Positions 1 to 10,103 of a DNA stretch of 23,287 nucleotides are shown piece after piece; position 1 is the stretch's first letter; every line of letters starts with the position of its first letter. The stretch is from Wenzhouxiangella sp. (GTDB lineage: Bacteria > Pseudomonadota > Gammaproteobacteria > Xanthomonadales > Wenzhouxiangellaceae). The stretch is taken from contig SLJA01000201.1 of NCBI GenBank assembly GCA_007135355.1, forward strand, positions 1 through 23,287, written 5' to 3'. Position numbers and translations under genes: made by a program. Under the pieces are notes generated by a model. It was not told the origin of the DNA and ran no database searches. It worked only from the letters and a program-made list of their open reading frames with translations.

Positions 1-463
<463 letters not shown>

Positions 464-464
<1 letters not shown>

Positions 465-919
465 TGGGCAGCGACCGGGATTCATCCGGTCGAGCCGATG
501 TGCGAGAGGCCGCGCTGCGGCTTCTTGCGCGACGCGAGCATGCATTTGTCGAGCTGGTCCGCAAACTCGAGCGCAAGGGCTGGCCGGCTGTCCATGTGCC
601 GTCCGTGGTTCAGGATCTGGCCGACGCCGGTCTGCAGTCGGATGAACGCTTTGCCGAGGTCTACGTCCGCAGTCGCGCCGAAAAGGCCTACGGGCCACTC
701 CGCATTCGCGCCGAACTGTCCGAACGCGGCATCGATCGTGCACTGGTGGAGCGGGCCATGGCCGAGCTTGAGGTCGATTGGCTGGCGCAGGCCGCAAAAT
801 GGTACGGGCGCCGCTACGGTGATGTTCCGGTTACCGATCTCAAGGAAAAATCGCGCCGCCAACAGGCGTTGGCTCGACGCGGTTTTGCTGGTGAGCATAT
901 TCGGGAGCTTTTGGGTTGA
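464..919 (+). CDS. recX: RecX, regulatory protein of RecA
   Basis: RecX binds the RecA filament groove and limits RecA extension and ATPase activity. The 151-residue product has the normal length for the family and the helix-rich RecX repeat pattern: EAALRLLARREHAFVELVRKL near the N-terminus, then a second repeat containing LQSDERFAEVYVRSRAEKAYGP, and a C-terminal third repeat with RRQQALARRGFAGEHI. The LARREHA and the DERFAE..VRSR..KAYGP segments are the most recognisable signatures. The start ATG overlaps the recA stop by one base, with no Shine-Dalgarno of its own beyond the end of recA, so it is probably translated from the recA message. Family and context agree, so the call is firm. Confidence 0.95.
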
Positions 920-990
920 AACCGGCTCCACCCGTGGTGACTGCAGTCAGGTGATGATCATCGCGAATAGCCGCTGCTGACGGCGTTTGC

Positions 991-1656
991 TCACTCGATA
1001 ACGGGAAAGCGTGATCCGTCGGCATGCCTGAGCTGATGAGTTAGCTGGTCGACCAGAATGGAGTGGTAGAAGTCGCTACTTGCGGCCCGCGCCAGGAAAT
1101 CCAGCATCTCCTCCCGGTCGATCAGTGGGTAGTCGGCGCAGTCGGCGAATAGACCCATCAGGTAGTAATGCGGAAAGGCGACCAGGCCGGCGTAGCGTCC
1201 GGCCTGGGCGGATCGTCTGATCAGCTCGCCGCCGGTACACGGCCGGGGCTCGGCTCCGTCCCAACCGGTGACCATGATGTAGCCGACGACGAAGAGCGAC
1301 TGTGGATAGCCTGCCATGAGGGCGCGATGGCGGTAAATATCACCCTCCTCGTGACGCCCCGCATAGCCGTAGGCGCGGGCCAGCTGGTAGTTCAGCCGGG
1401 GGCTGTCAGGGTTTTCGCTTAAGGCCTGATGGCAGGCAATCTTGACCGCTTCCAGATCCATCTCGGCCCGGGTCAGGCCCGCGGACAGACGATGCGGGTC
1501 GCTGGGATGTGCGGCGAGCCGATCACATTCGGTGACTTCGGCGGCATGGGCTTGCGGGTCGAAGACGGCAATACGGTCGAAATCGATCTCGTCCGCCATA
1601 ACCAGTCCAGAGCCCAGTGTGAGCAGGAGAACGATCGAAGGCAGGGGATATCGCAT
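991..1656 (-). CDS. Exported TPR/Sel1-like protein of unknown function
   Basis: I do not recognise the family precisely. The 221-residue product begins with a Sec signal peptide: charged MRYP, a hydrophobic run to about residue 19, and a likely cleavage after VMA at residue 21. The mature part has helix-turn-helix repeat character, with ACHQALSENPDSPRLNYQLARAYGYAGRHEEG at about residues 70-105 resembling a TPR unit, followed by Sel1-like segments with small residues. A periplasmic scaffold role is a guess. It lies on the opposite strand between recX and alaS, which usually sit close together in gammaproteobacteria, and is convergent with recX and divergent from alaS. The gap to recX (920-990) shows only a small palindrome, TGACTGCAGTCA, at 939-950 and no clear terminator. 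Confidence 0.7.
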   Translation of the reverse strand: MRYPLPSIVLLLTLGSGLVMADEIDFDRIAVFDPQAHAAEVTECDRLAAHPSDPHRLSAGLTRAEMDLEAVKIACHQALSENPDSPRLNYQLARAYGYAGRHEEGDIYRHRALMAGYPQSLFVVGYIMVTGWDGAEPRPCTGGELIRRSAQAGRYAGLVAFPHYYLMGLFADCADYPLIDREEMLDFLARAASSDFYHSILVDQLTHQLRHADGSRFPVIE

Positions 1657-1709
1657 GTCGGCTTACCGGAAAGAGGCACGCGCACGAGTGTAGCCTGAGC
1701 CGGATCGCC

Positions 1710-1715
1710 TAAAAT
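1710..1715 (+). promoter_or_regulatory. Candidate -10 element for alaS
   Basis: TAAAAT lies 42 bases upstream of the alaS ATG in the roughly 100-base divergent spacer with the opposite-strand gene. No convincing -35 hexamer sits 17 bases upstream, so this is a weak prediction based only on the hexamer and its position. Confidence 0.3.
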
Positions 1716-1756
1716 GACCGGCATACCCATGGTTCCGCCAACAGCCCGGATTTTTG

Positions 1757-4390
<2,634 letters not shown>

Positions 4391-4406
4391 CGCTTTTTTT
4401 TAATGA

Positions 4407-4569
4407 AACCGCAGATGAACGCGGATGAACGCAGATGATGGGGCTGGGTGCCTTGGCCTGAACGTGTCAAATGCTGGTTTGATTGCGGCTCTGGTTGTGC
4501 TCTCGTTGGGAGGCTTCGCCGCGACCCCCCTGCTTTTTTATCCGCGTTCATCTGCGTTCATCTGCGGTT
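4407..4569. repeat. Intergenic element bounded by inverted GCRGATGAAC repeats
   Basis: Bases 4407-4435 and 4541-4569 form an inverted pair of 29-base arms that match at 27 positions. Each arm is itself built of a tandem 10-mer, GC(A/G)GATGAAC. They enclose about 105 bases with no convincing gene. Short repeats of this kind (CAGATGAACGC on one strand, GCGTTCATCTG on the other) recur in intergenic DNA of many bacteria. The pair could fold into a long hairpin, serve as a bidirectional barrier after alaS, or be a MITE-like remnant. Nothing encoding mobility is present. The element fills most of the 212-base gap between alaS and the flavoprotein gene. Confidence 0.75.
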
Positions 4570-4602
4570 AAATCCATGTCCCTCTGCGCAAATCCAGCCT
4601 GA

Positions 4603-5799
4603 ATGAGCGGCGCTTCCCGCCCAACCAGGCATTGGGACGTGGTGATCATCGGCGCCGGCGCGGCCGGGCTGATGTGTGCCATCACGGCCGGGCAGCGGGG
4701 CAGGCGGGTGCTGGTGCTGGATCACGCCAACAAGGTCGGCAAGAAGATCCTGATGTCCGGCGGCGGGCGCTGCAATTTCACCAACATGTACTCCGGGCCG
4801 GAGAATTTCCTCTCGGCCAACCCGCATTTTTGCAAGTCGGCCTTGAGCCGCTACACGCCCTGGGACTTCATCGCCCTGGTCGAAAAGCACGGCGTGCCCT
4901 ATCACGAGAAGAAGCTGGGCCAGCTGTTCTGCGACCGGTCCTCAAAGGACATCGTGGCCCTGCTGCTGGCCGAGTGCAGGGCCGCCGGGGCCGAGGTTCG
5001 CACCCACGCGCCGGTCGAGATCGAGCAGTTGGGACCGCCGCATCGCCTGCACACCCAAGGCGAAGATATAGCCTGCGACTCCCTGGTCATCGCCACGGGC
5101 GGCTATTCCATTCCGCGCATGGGCGCGACCGGTTTCGGTTTCGATTTTGCCCGGCAGCTCGGCATGAAACTACAGCCCACCCGCGCGGCTCTCGTGCCTT
5201 TCGTCCTCGAAGGTCGCAAGCTCAAGCAGATCGAGGGGCTGGCCGGGGTTTCCGTGGACACCTCGAGTGAAGCCGGTGGGGCTACGTTCCGCGAGAATAT
5301 CCTGTTTACCCACAAGGGCTTGAGTGGTCCGGCCATGCTGCAGGTCTCTTCCTACTGGGAGCCTGGGGAATGCGTGCGGGTCGATCTGCTGCCGGACCTG
5401 GATCTCGAGCAGCACCTGAAAGACTTGCGCCGCGAGCGGCCCCGGCAAGGCCTGCGCACCGCGCTGGCGGACTTGCTGCCACGCAGTCTTGTCAATCGGT
5501 GGTTTGAACTGTGGCTGGCCGACAAGCCCGTGGCGGACTTATCCGACGGGCTCATCGCGGATTGCACAAGGGCGATCAAGCGTTGGCGCGTGTGGCCAGC
5601 CGACACCGAAGGCTACCGCACGGCCGAAGTCACTCTGGGAGGTGTGGATACTTCCGGCCTGTCCTCGCAAACTATGGCCTGCATCGACCATCCGGATCTG
5701 TATTTCATCGGCGAAGTCGTCGATGTCACCGGTCATCTGGGCGGCCACAATTTCCAGTGGGCCTGGGCTTCGGGACATGCGGCTGGCAGCGTGGTCTAG
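4603..5799 (+). CDS. BaiN/HI0933-family FAD-dependent oxidoreductase
   Basis: This is a flavoprotein of the HI0933/YhiN/BaiN family, whose physiological substrate is unknown in most bacteria. The 398-residue product has the dinucleotide-binding fold at the N-terminus (DVVIIGAGAAGLMCAI, glycines at about 17-22). Next come the family signature GKKILMSGGGRCNFTN (about 46-61), a second ATGG motif (VIATGGYSIPRMGATG) in the middle, and ENILFTHKGLSGPAML. The C-terminal FAD segment is YFIGEVVDVTGHLGGHNFQ. Length and motif order are complete. The ATG at 4603 follows the inverted-repeat element without an obvious Shine-Dalgarno, and an acidic residue (D40) follows the second beta strand as expected. 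It stands alone between alaS and the tRNA island. Enzymatic specificity cannot be read from sequence. Confidence 0.93.
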   Translation: MSGASRPTRHWDVVIIGAGAAGLMCAITAGQRGRRVLVLDHANKVGKKILMSGGGRCNFTNMYSGPENFLSANPHFCKSALSRYTPWDFIALVEKHGVPYHEKKLGQLFCDRSSKDIVALLLAECRAAGAEVRTHAPVEIEQLGPPHRLHTQGEDIACDSLVIATGGYSIPRMGATGFGFDFARQLGMKLQPTRAALVPFVLEGRKLKQIEGLAGVSVDTSSEAGGATFRENILFTHKGLSGPAMLQVSSYWEPGECVRVDLLPDLDLEQHLKDLRRERPRQGLRTALADLLPRSLVNRWFELWLADKPVADLSDGLIADCTRAIKRWRVWPADTEGYRTAEVTLGGVDTSGLSSQTMACIDHPDLYFIGEVVDVTGHLGGHNFQWAWASGHAAGSVV

Positions 5800-5854
5800 G
5801 GATGCCGGACTCCAGATGTGCCCCGACCCCTTTCGAAAGCTTTGAGCCTTCCGC

Positions 5855-5860
5855 TATAAT
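5855..5860 (+). promoter_or_regulatory. -10 element of the tRNA-Ser promoter
   Basis: A consensus TATAAT stands 40 bases upstream of the first base of tRNA-Ser(CGA), in a 100-base gap free of genes. A start site would fall near 5867, giving a leader of about 35 bases that contains a possible hairpin between GGCTG and CAGCC. The -35 region is poor (TTCGAA at 17-base spacing). A perfect -10 in this position is good evidence that the interrupted tRNA gene is still transcribed. Confidence 0.65.
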
Positions 5861-5900
5861 GTTCGGCTGCACGTTATTCAGCCAGTGCAATACTTTTTCA

Positions 5901-6068
5901 GGAGAGGTGGCAGAGTGGTTGAACCGAGCCGTAAGGCGAGCTCGATGCGAAGCTACCCTCCGCGTAGCGGAGGGCAAGCGCCGAAGGCGCGCAGTCAATG
6001 CGGCGGTCTCGAAAACCGTTAAGGGTCTAACAGGCCCTTCGGGGGTTCGAATCCCCCCCTCTCCGCCA
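5901..6068 (+). tRNA. tRNA-Ser(CGA) interrupted by a 75-bp insert in the D-loop
   Basis: Without the insert this is a normal 93-base serine tRNA. The acceptor stem is GGAGAGG with CCTCTCC (6058-6064). The D-stem is GCA with TGC. The anticodon stem-loop spans 6003-6019, with anticodon CGA at 6010-6012. The long class II variable arm spans about 6020-6040. The T-stem is GGGGG/CCCCC around TTCGAAT (6046-6052), the discriminator is G, and CCA is encoded (6066-6068). All arms pair, with one G-T pair at the base of the anticodon stem. Between the D-loop GTTGAA (ending 5923) and the 3' D-stem TGC (from 5999) lie 75 extra bases. They could abolish function or be removed from the transcript. The neighbouring tRNA-Ser(UGA) can in principle read UCG by wobble, so loss would be tolerable. 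Standard tRNA finders may miss this gene. Confidence 0.85.
5924..5998 (+). repeat. 75-bp GC-rich hairpin-array element inserted in tRNA-Ser(CGA)
   Basis: The insert begins CCGAGCCGTAAGGCGAG and ends GCGCAGTCAA. It is a string of short hairpins: GCC-GTAA-GGC, GC-GAA-GC, an 8-bp stem CCCTCCGC-GTA-GCGGAGGG, and GCGCC-GAA-GGCGC. Most loops are three bases of GNA type, known to be very stable in DNA. Two relatives lie at 6147-6186 and 6411-6484, sharing the start and, for the longer one, also the end. Its size, position and internal structure do not resemble a group I intron. It codes for nothing. Confidence 0.85.
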
Positions 6069-6108
6069 ATCATGAAAAAGCCCGCCTTGTGCGGGCTTTT
6101 TCATGATT
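6068..6108 (+). terminator. Intrinsic terminator after tRNA-Ser(CGA)
   Basis: A perfect 18-bp stem, AATCATGAAAAAGCCCGC with its complement, closes on the 5-base loop CTTGT. A GC core is flanked by A and T runs, so it can terminate in either direction. It begins at the last base of the tRNA CCA. Confidence 0.93.
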
Positions 6109-6140
6109 CGTGGTGAGGGTGACTCGGATTCGAAGCCGAG

Positions 6141-6193
6141 TTCGAACCGAGCCGCAGGCGAGCTCGATGCGGCAAAGCCGCATCAATCCCCCC
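6141..6193 (+). repeat. Second copy of the tRNA-loop element, 40-bp form
   Basis: TTCGAA (6141-6146) is followed by a 40-bp element (6147-6186) that starts CCGAGCCGCAGGCGAGCTCG and closes with the hairpin GATGCGGC-AAA-GCCGCATC. The sequence then resumes as TCCCCCC, as in the T-arm of tRNA-Ser(CGA). Immediately upstream is a T-arm-like near-palindrome, CTCGGATTCGAAGCCGAG (6123-6140). This copy lacks the second half seen in the other two. Confidence 0.75.
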
Positions 6194-6214
6194 TCCCTGA
6201 TAGCCCCACATTCT

Positions 6215-6222
6215 GCTACCAT
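6215..6222 (+). promoter_or_regulatory. Candidate extended -10 for tRNA-Ser(UGA)
   Basis: GCTACCAT preceded by T at 6214 gives the extended -10 pattern TGnTAnnnT, 18 bases upstream of the tRNA. There is no good -35. As the first tRNA ends in a strong terminator, the second should need its own promoter, which supports this weak match. Confidence 0.35.
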
Positions 6223-6239
6223 TTCCAACCTCACCATCC

Positions 6240-6329
6240 GGAGGGGTGGCAGAGCGGTTGAATGCACCGGTCTTGAAAACCGGCAAGGGTTAGCGCCCTT
6301 CGTGGGTTCGAATCCCACCCCCTCCGCCA
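6240..6329 (+). tRNA. tRNA-Ser(UGA)
   Basis: This is a complete 90-base class II tRNA. The acceptor stem is GGAGGGG with CCCCTCC (6319-6325). The D-stem is GCA/TGC with an 11-base loop ending GGTTGAA. The anticodon stem is CCGGT/ACCGG with loop CTTGAAA and anticodon TGA at 6274-6276. The long variable arm is AAGGGTTAGCGCCCTT. The T-arm is GTGGG-TTCGAAT-CCCAC, the discriminator is G, and CCA is encoded. It reads UCA and, by wobble, UCG. Its D-loop shows what the interrupted neighbour should look like. Confidence 0.97.
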
Positions 6330-6371
6330 TCATCAAAAAAAAGCCCGCCTTGCGCGGGCTTTTTTGATGAT
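6329..6371 (+). terminator. Intrinsic terminator after tRNA-Ser(UGA)
   Basis: The stem ATCATC-A8-GCCCGC pairs with GCGGGC-T6-GATGAT around CTTGC, with a two-base A bulge. It is a close relative of the terminator after the first tRNA, sharing the AAGCCCGCCTTG core. This points to a common origin of the two tRNA units. Confidence 0.9.
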
Positions 6372-6404
6372 CGTGGTGTGGGGTTGAGGCTGAGAACCCA
6401 GGGG

Positions 6405-6498
6405 TTCGAACCGAGCCGTAGGCGAGGACGATGCGGCCGCAGGCCGCACCCGAAGGGCAAGCCCGCGGCAGCGGGCGCAGTCCATCCCACCCCCTCCG
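6405..6498 (+). repeat. Third copy of the tRNA-loop element with a duplicated tRNA 3' end
   Basis: TTCGAA (6405-6410) is followed by a 74-bp element (6411-6484) starting CCGAGCCGTAGGCGAG and ending GGGCGCAGTCCA. The following DNA then matches tRNA-Ser(UGA): ATCCCACCCCCTCCG (6484-6498) is identical over 15 bases to 6312-6326. Internal hairpins are GCGGCC-GCA-GGCCGC, CCC-GAA-GGG and GCCCGC-GGCA-GCGGGC. Shared with the insert in tRNA-Ser(CGA) are the first 13 bases, AGGGCAAGC in the middle and GCGCAGTC near the end. The rest of the gap to icd (6499-6545) shows nothing beyond C-rich sequence. Confidence 0.78.
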
Positions 6499-6542
6499 TC
6501 CCCAAACCACCCCACTCCCCAAACCGCGCTGCCAGCCTGCAG

Positions 6543-6551
6543 TGCTAAACT
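6543..6551 (+). promoter_or_regulatory. Candidate extended -10 promoter of icd
   Basis: TGCTAAACT fits an extended -10 (TG-n-TAAACT), 29 bases before the icd ATG, and would give a leader of about 23 bases carrying the AAGGA ribosome-binding site at 6569-6573. No clear -35 is visible. Confidence 0.4.
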
Positions 6552-6580
6552 AGAAAGCTGCCAACAACAAGGATTTTCCA

Positions 6581-7814
<1,234 letters not shown>

Positions 7815-7834
<20 letters not shown>

Positions 7835-8651
7835 CCTGCTGAACCCCTGGGAACAGGCTCGCGCCGCCCTGGCCGAGTCTGACCCGGCGACCAAGTGCCG
7901 CCGCGTGGCTGCACTTTGGGCGCGGGTGGTCGACGGACGCTGGCAGCCGTCCGATCCCGGCGAGCCTGGGCTTTTGCCCTGTGGCCGGCCCGGACGGCCG
8001 ATCATGGTATCGCCCGGGCGTTTGCCCCGCCGCGGCCTGGGCAGCGTGGAAGGCCGCCAGGCCTTGATCCACGCCGTCGCCCACATCGAGTTCAACGCCA
8101 TCAATCTCGGTCTTGATGCGGCCTTGCGCTTTTCGGGCATGCCCGATGACTACTACCGGGACTGGCTGAGCGTGGCTGCCGACGAGGCTCGTCACTTCTC
8201 CATGCTCAACGGACGTCTGGCCGAACTGGGGCTGAATTACGGCGACCTGCCGGCTCATAATGGCCTGTGGGACATGGCGGAAAAGACCGCGCATGACCCG
8301 CTCGTGCGTATGGCGCTGGTGCCGCGAGTGCTGGAAGCGCGTGGCCTGGATGTCACCCCCGGCATGATCGAAAAGCTGGTTGCCGTCGGCGATGAGCAAA
8401 CCGTCAGCCTGCTGCGGGTCATTCTGGAAGAAGAAGAGGGGCATGTTGCCATCGGCAGCCGCTGGTTCCGCTATCTGTGCCGGAAGCGCGACGCCGAGCC
8501 CGAGTCGACCTTTCGGCGTCTGCTGGAGGACTATTTCAGCGGTAATCTGCGCGGCCCGTTCAACCTGGAAGCGCGCCGTCGGGCCGGTTTCAGCCAGGCC
8601 GAGATTGATCGCCTGGTTGAGATAGAGACCGAGCGTGCCGGTGTTCCCTGA
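7815..8651 (+). CDS. Ferritin-like domain protein (DUF455 family)
   Basis: This 278-residue protein belongs to the DUF455 ferritin-like group, a four-helix fold expected to bind a di-iron centre. Its reaction is unknown. Candidate metal ligands occur in order: E92 in AHIEFNAIN, E124 and H127 in DEARHF, E174 in LEARGLD, and E207/H210 in EEEEGHVAIG. The N-terminal 60 residues are helical and end in a Pro/Gly-rich linker (GRPGRPIMVSPGRLPRRG) that is typical of the family. I chose the ATG at 7815 (MPYASLDLLNPWEQAR), which overlaps icd by 20 bases. Earlier in-frame starts would overlap icd more deeply and encode Arg/Ser-rich sequence typical of an out-of-frame shadow. The gene is followed after 12 bases by the omega-amidase gene, so icd and these two probably form an operon. 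Confidence 0.88.
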
Positions 8652-8663
8652 GCGGTCCCGCCG

Positions 8664-9455
8664 ATGACTGCTGCGACTCTTCCGCGCTTGAAGACTGCCC
8701 TGGTCCAGGCTGAACTGCGCTGGCAGGCGCCCGAGGCCAACCGCGACCATCTGGCCGAGCTGATGGACCAGGCTCCGCAAGCCGACCTGTATGTGCTGCC
8801 CGAAACCTTTACCACTGGTTTTCTCGGTGACGCCGAGCGCCAGGCTGAAGCCTTCGACGGCCCGACCCTGGAGTGGATGCGCGCTCAGGCCAAGGGTCGA
8901 TCGGCAGCCATTACCGGCAGCCTTGCCTTGACCGATGAACAGGGCTTGAGGCGCAATCGCATGGTGTTCATGCGCCCGGAGGGCAAGGCGAGCTGGTACG
9001 ACAAGCGTCATCTGTTCGCTTATGGGGGCGAGGATCGGCGCTATGCTGCCGGCAACGCGCCGACGGTCGTGGAGTGGCGCGGCTGGCGCATCGATCTGCA
9101 GATCTGCTACGACCTGCGCTTTCCGGTCTGGTGCCGCAACAGCCGCGGCTTCGATCTGCAGTTGTTCGTGGCCAACTGGCCGACGCCGCGGGTGGAGGTC
9201 TGGCGTCTGCTGCTGCGTGCCCGGGCGGTCGAGAACCAGGCTTTCGTGATCGGCGTCAACCGCACCGGCGTCGACGGCAACAGCGTGCCCTATCCGGGTC
9301 GGTCCTCGGCATGGGACGGCGGCGGTGAATGCCTGGCGGAGCTGGGGGCGGACGAGTCCGTCACGCTGGTGGACTTGGATCTCGCGGCACTCCGGGACTT
9401 GCGGGCGAAATTGCCCTTTCTGGCCGACGCCGATCGTTTCCGGATCGAGCCCTGA
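8664..9455 (+). CDS. Omega-amidase / carbon-nitrogen hydrolase (YafV, NIT2 type)
   Basis: This nitrilase-superfamily enzyme is closest to E. coli YafV, an omega-amidase that hydrolyses alpha-ketoglutaramate and alpha-ketosuccinamate, the by-products of glutamine and asparagine transamination. At 263 residues it has family length. The catalytic triad is visible: E47 in VLPETFTTGF, K114 in WYDKRHLF, and C148 in ICYDLRFPVW. The ANWPTPR, ENQAFVIGVNR and DLDLAALRDLRAKLPF segments further support the YafV branch. The product of ketoglutaramate hydrolysis is 2-oxoglutarate, the same as that of Icd upstream, which is suggestive but unproven. Its TGA stop abuts the lexA stop exactly, making the palindrome TGATCA with no space for a terminator between the convergent genes. 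Confidence 0.92.
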   Translation: MTAATLPRLKTALVQAELRWQAPEANRDHLAELMDQAPQADLYVLPETFTTGFLGDAERQAEAFDGPTLEWMRAQAKGRSAAITGSLALTDEQGLRRNRMVFMRPEGKASWYDKRHLFAYGGEDRRYAAGNAPTVVEWRGWRIDLQICYDLRFPVWCRNSRGFDLQLFVANWPTPRVEVWRLLLRARAVENQAFVIGVNRTGVDGNSVPYPGRSSAWDGGGECLAELGADESVTLVDLDLAALRDLRAKLPFLADADRFRIEP

Positions 9456-10073
9456 TCACTCCAGTCGGGTGCGGATTACACCGACGCCCAGCCCCTCGAT
9501 GGTGAAATCGTCGCCGGCCGCGATTGAAATGGGCGGATAGTTGGGATTGGCCGGCTCCAGCCAGGTGGCGCGGCCGCGGCGCCGCAAGCGCTTGACCGTC
9601 ACGGCATCACCCAGACGGGCGACCACGATCTGACCCGAGCGCGCCTCCGGTGTCTTGTGCACCAGGAGCAAATCCTGATCGTGAATGCCTGCCTCGATCA
9701 TCGAATCTCCGAGCACGCGCAGGGCGAAGTCCGGCACGGGTCTGAAACTGCGTTTGTCCAGACGGATTTCATCTTCGTGGTTTTCTACCGCCAGCACCGG
9801 AGTGCCTGCGGTTACCCGGCCGATCAGGGGCAGCCCGTCCAGACCGACGCGCCGCCGTGCATGGGTCTGCAGCGGGATGATGCCGCGCGCCTGGTTGGGC
9901 CGCAGCTCAATCACTCCGTGACGCGCCAGGGCGCGCAGGTGGCATTGTGCGGCATTTGGCGAGGCAAAGCCAAAGTGGTCGACAATATCGGCGCGCGTGG
10001 GCGGCAGGCCGTTTTCGAAGACCTGTTGCTCGATAAAGTCGAGGATTTGTTGTTGGCGATCAGTCAGCGGCAT
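9456..10073 (-). CDS. lexA: LexA, SOS repressor
   Basis: LexA represses SOS genes and cleaves itself when RecA filaments form. The 205-residue product has the winged-helix DNA-binding domain (PPTRADIVDHFGFASPNAAQCHLRAL split over residues 24-49, GVIELRPNQARGI after it). The hinge carries the Ala89-Gly90 cleavage site in GRVTAGTP. The S24-type peptidase domain has nucleophile S124 (GDSMIEAGI) and base K161 (VTVKRL). All lie five residues beyond the E. coli positions, so the protein should be cleavable. The ATG at 10073 gives MPLTDRQQQILDFI, the normal LexA start. A perfect SOS box ends 8 bases upstream of the start, leaving no visible Shine-Dalgarno and at most a very short leader. It follows the Slp gene by 30 bases on the same strand. 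Confidence 0.97.
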   Translation of the reverse strand: MPLTDRQQQILDFIEQQVFENGLPPTRADIVDHFGFASPNAAQCHLRALARHGVIELRPNQARGIIPLQTHARRRVGLDGLPLIGRVTAGTPVLAVENHEDEIRLDKRSFRPVPDFALRVLGDSMIEAGIHDQDLLLVHKTPEARSGQIVVARLGDAVTVKRLRRRGRATWLEPANPNYPPISIAAGDDFTIEGLGVGVIRTRLE

Positions 10074-10080
10074 CGCGAAA

Positions 10081-10096
10081 CTGTATCAAATAACAG
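10081..10096 (-). promoter_or_regulatory. LexA-binding SOS box controlling lexA
   Basis: On the minus strand the sequence is CTGTTATTTGATACAG, a perfect CTGT-N8-ACAG with an AT-rich centre and flanking A and T, matching the gammaproteobacterial LexA consensus. It lies 8 to 23 bases upstream of the lexA ATG and 8 bases past the Slp stop. Autoregulation is therefore expected. Confidence 0.93.
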
Positions 10097-10103
10097 TCTA
10101 TCT

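Noticed and set aside
5924..5998. Insert in tRNA-Ser(CGA) as a group I or group II intron
   Set aside because: At 75 bases it is far too short, sits in the D-loop rather than the anticodon region, and shows no catalytic-core features; relatives occur outside tRNA genes.
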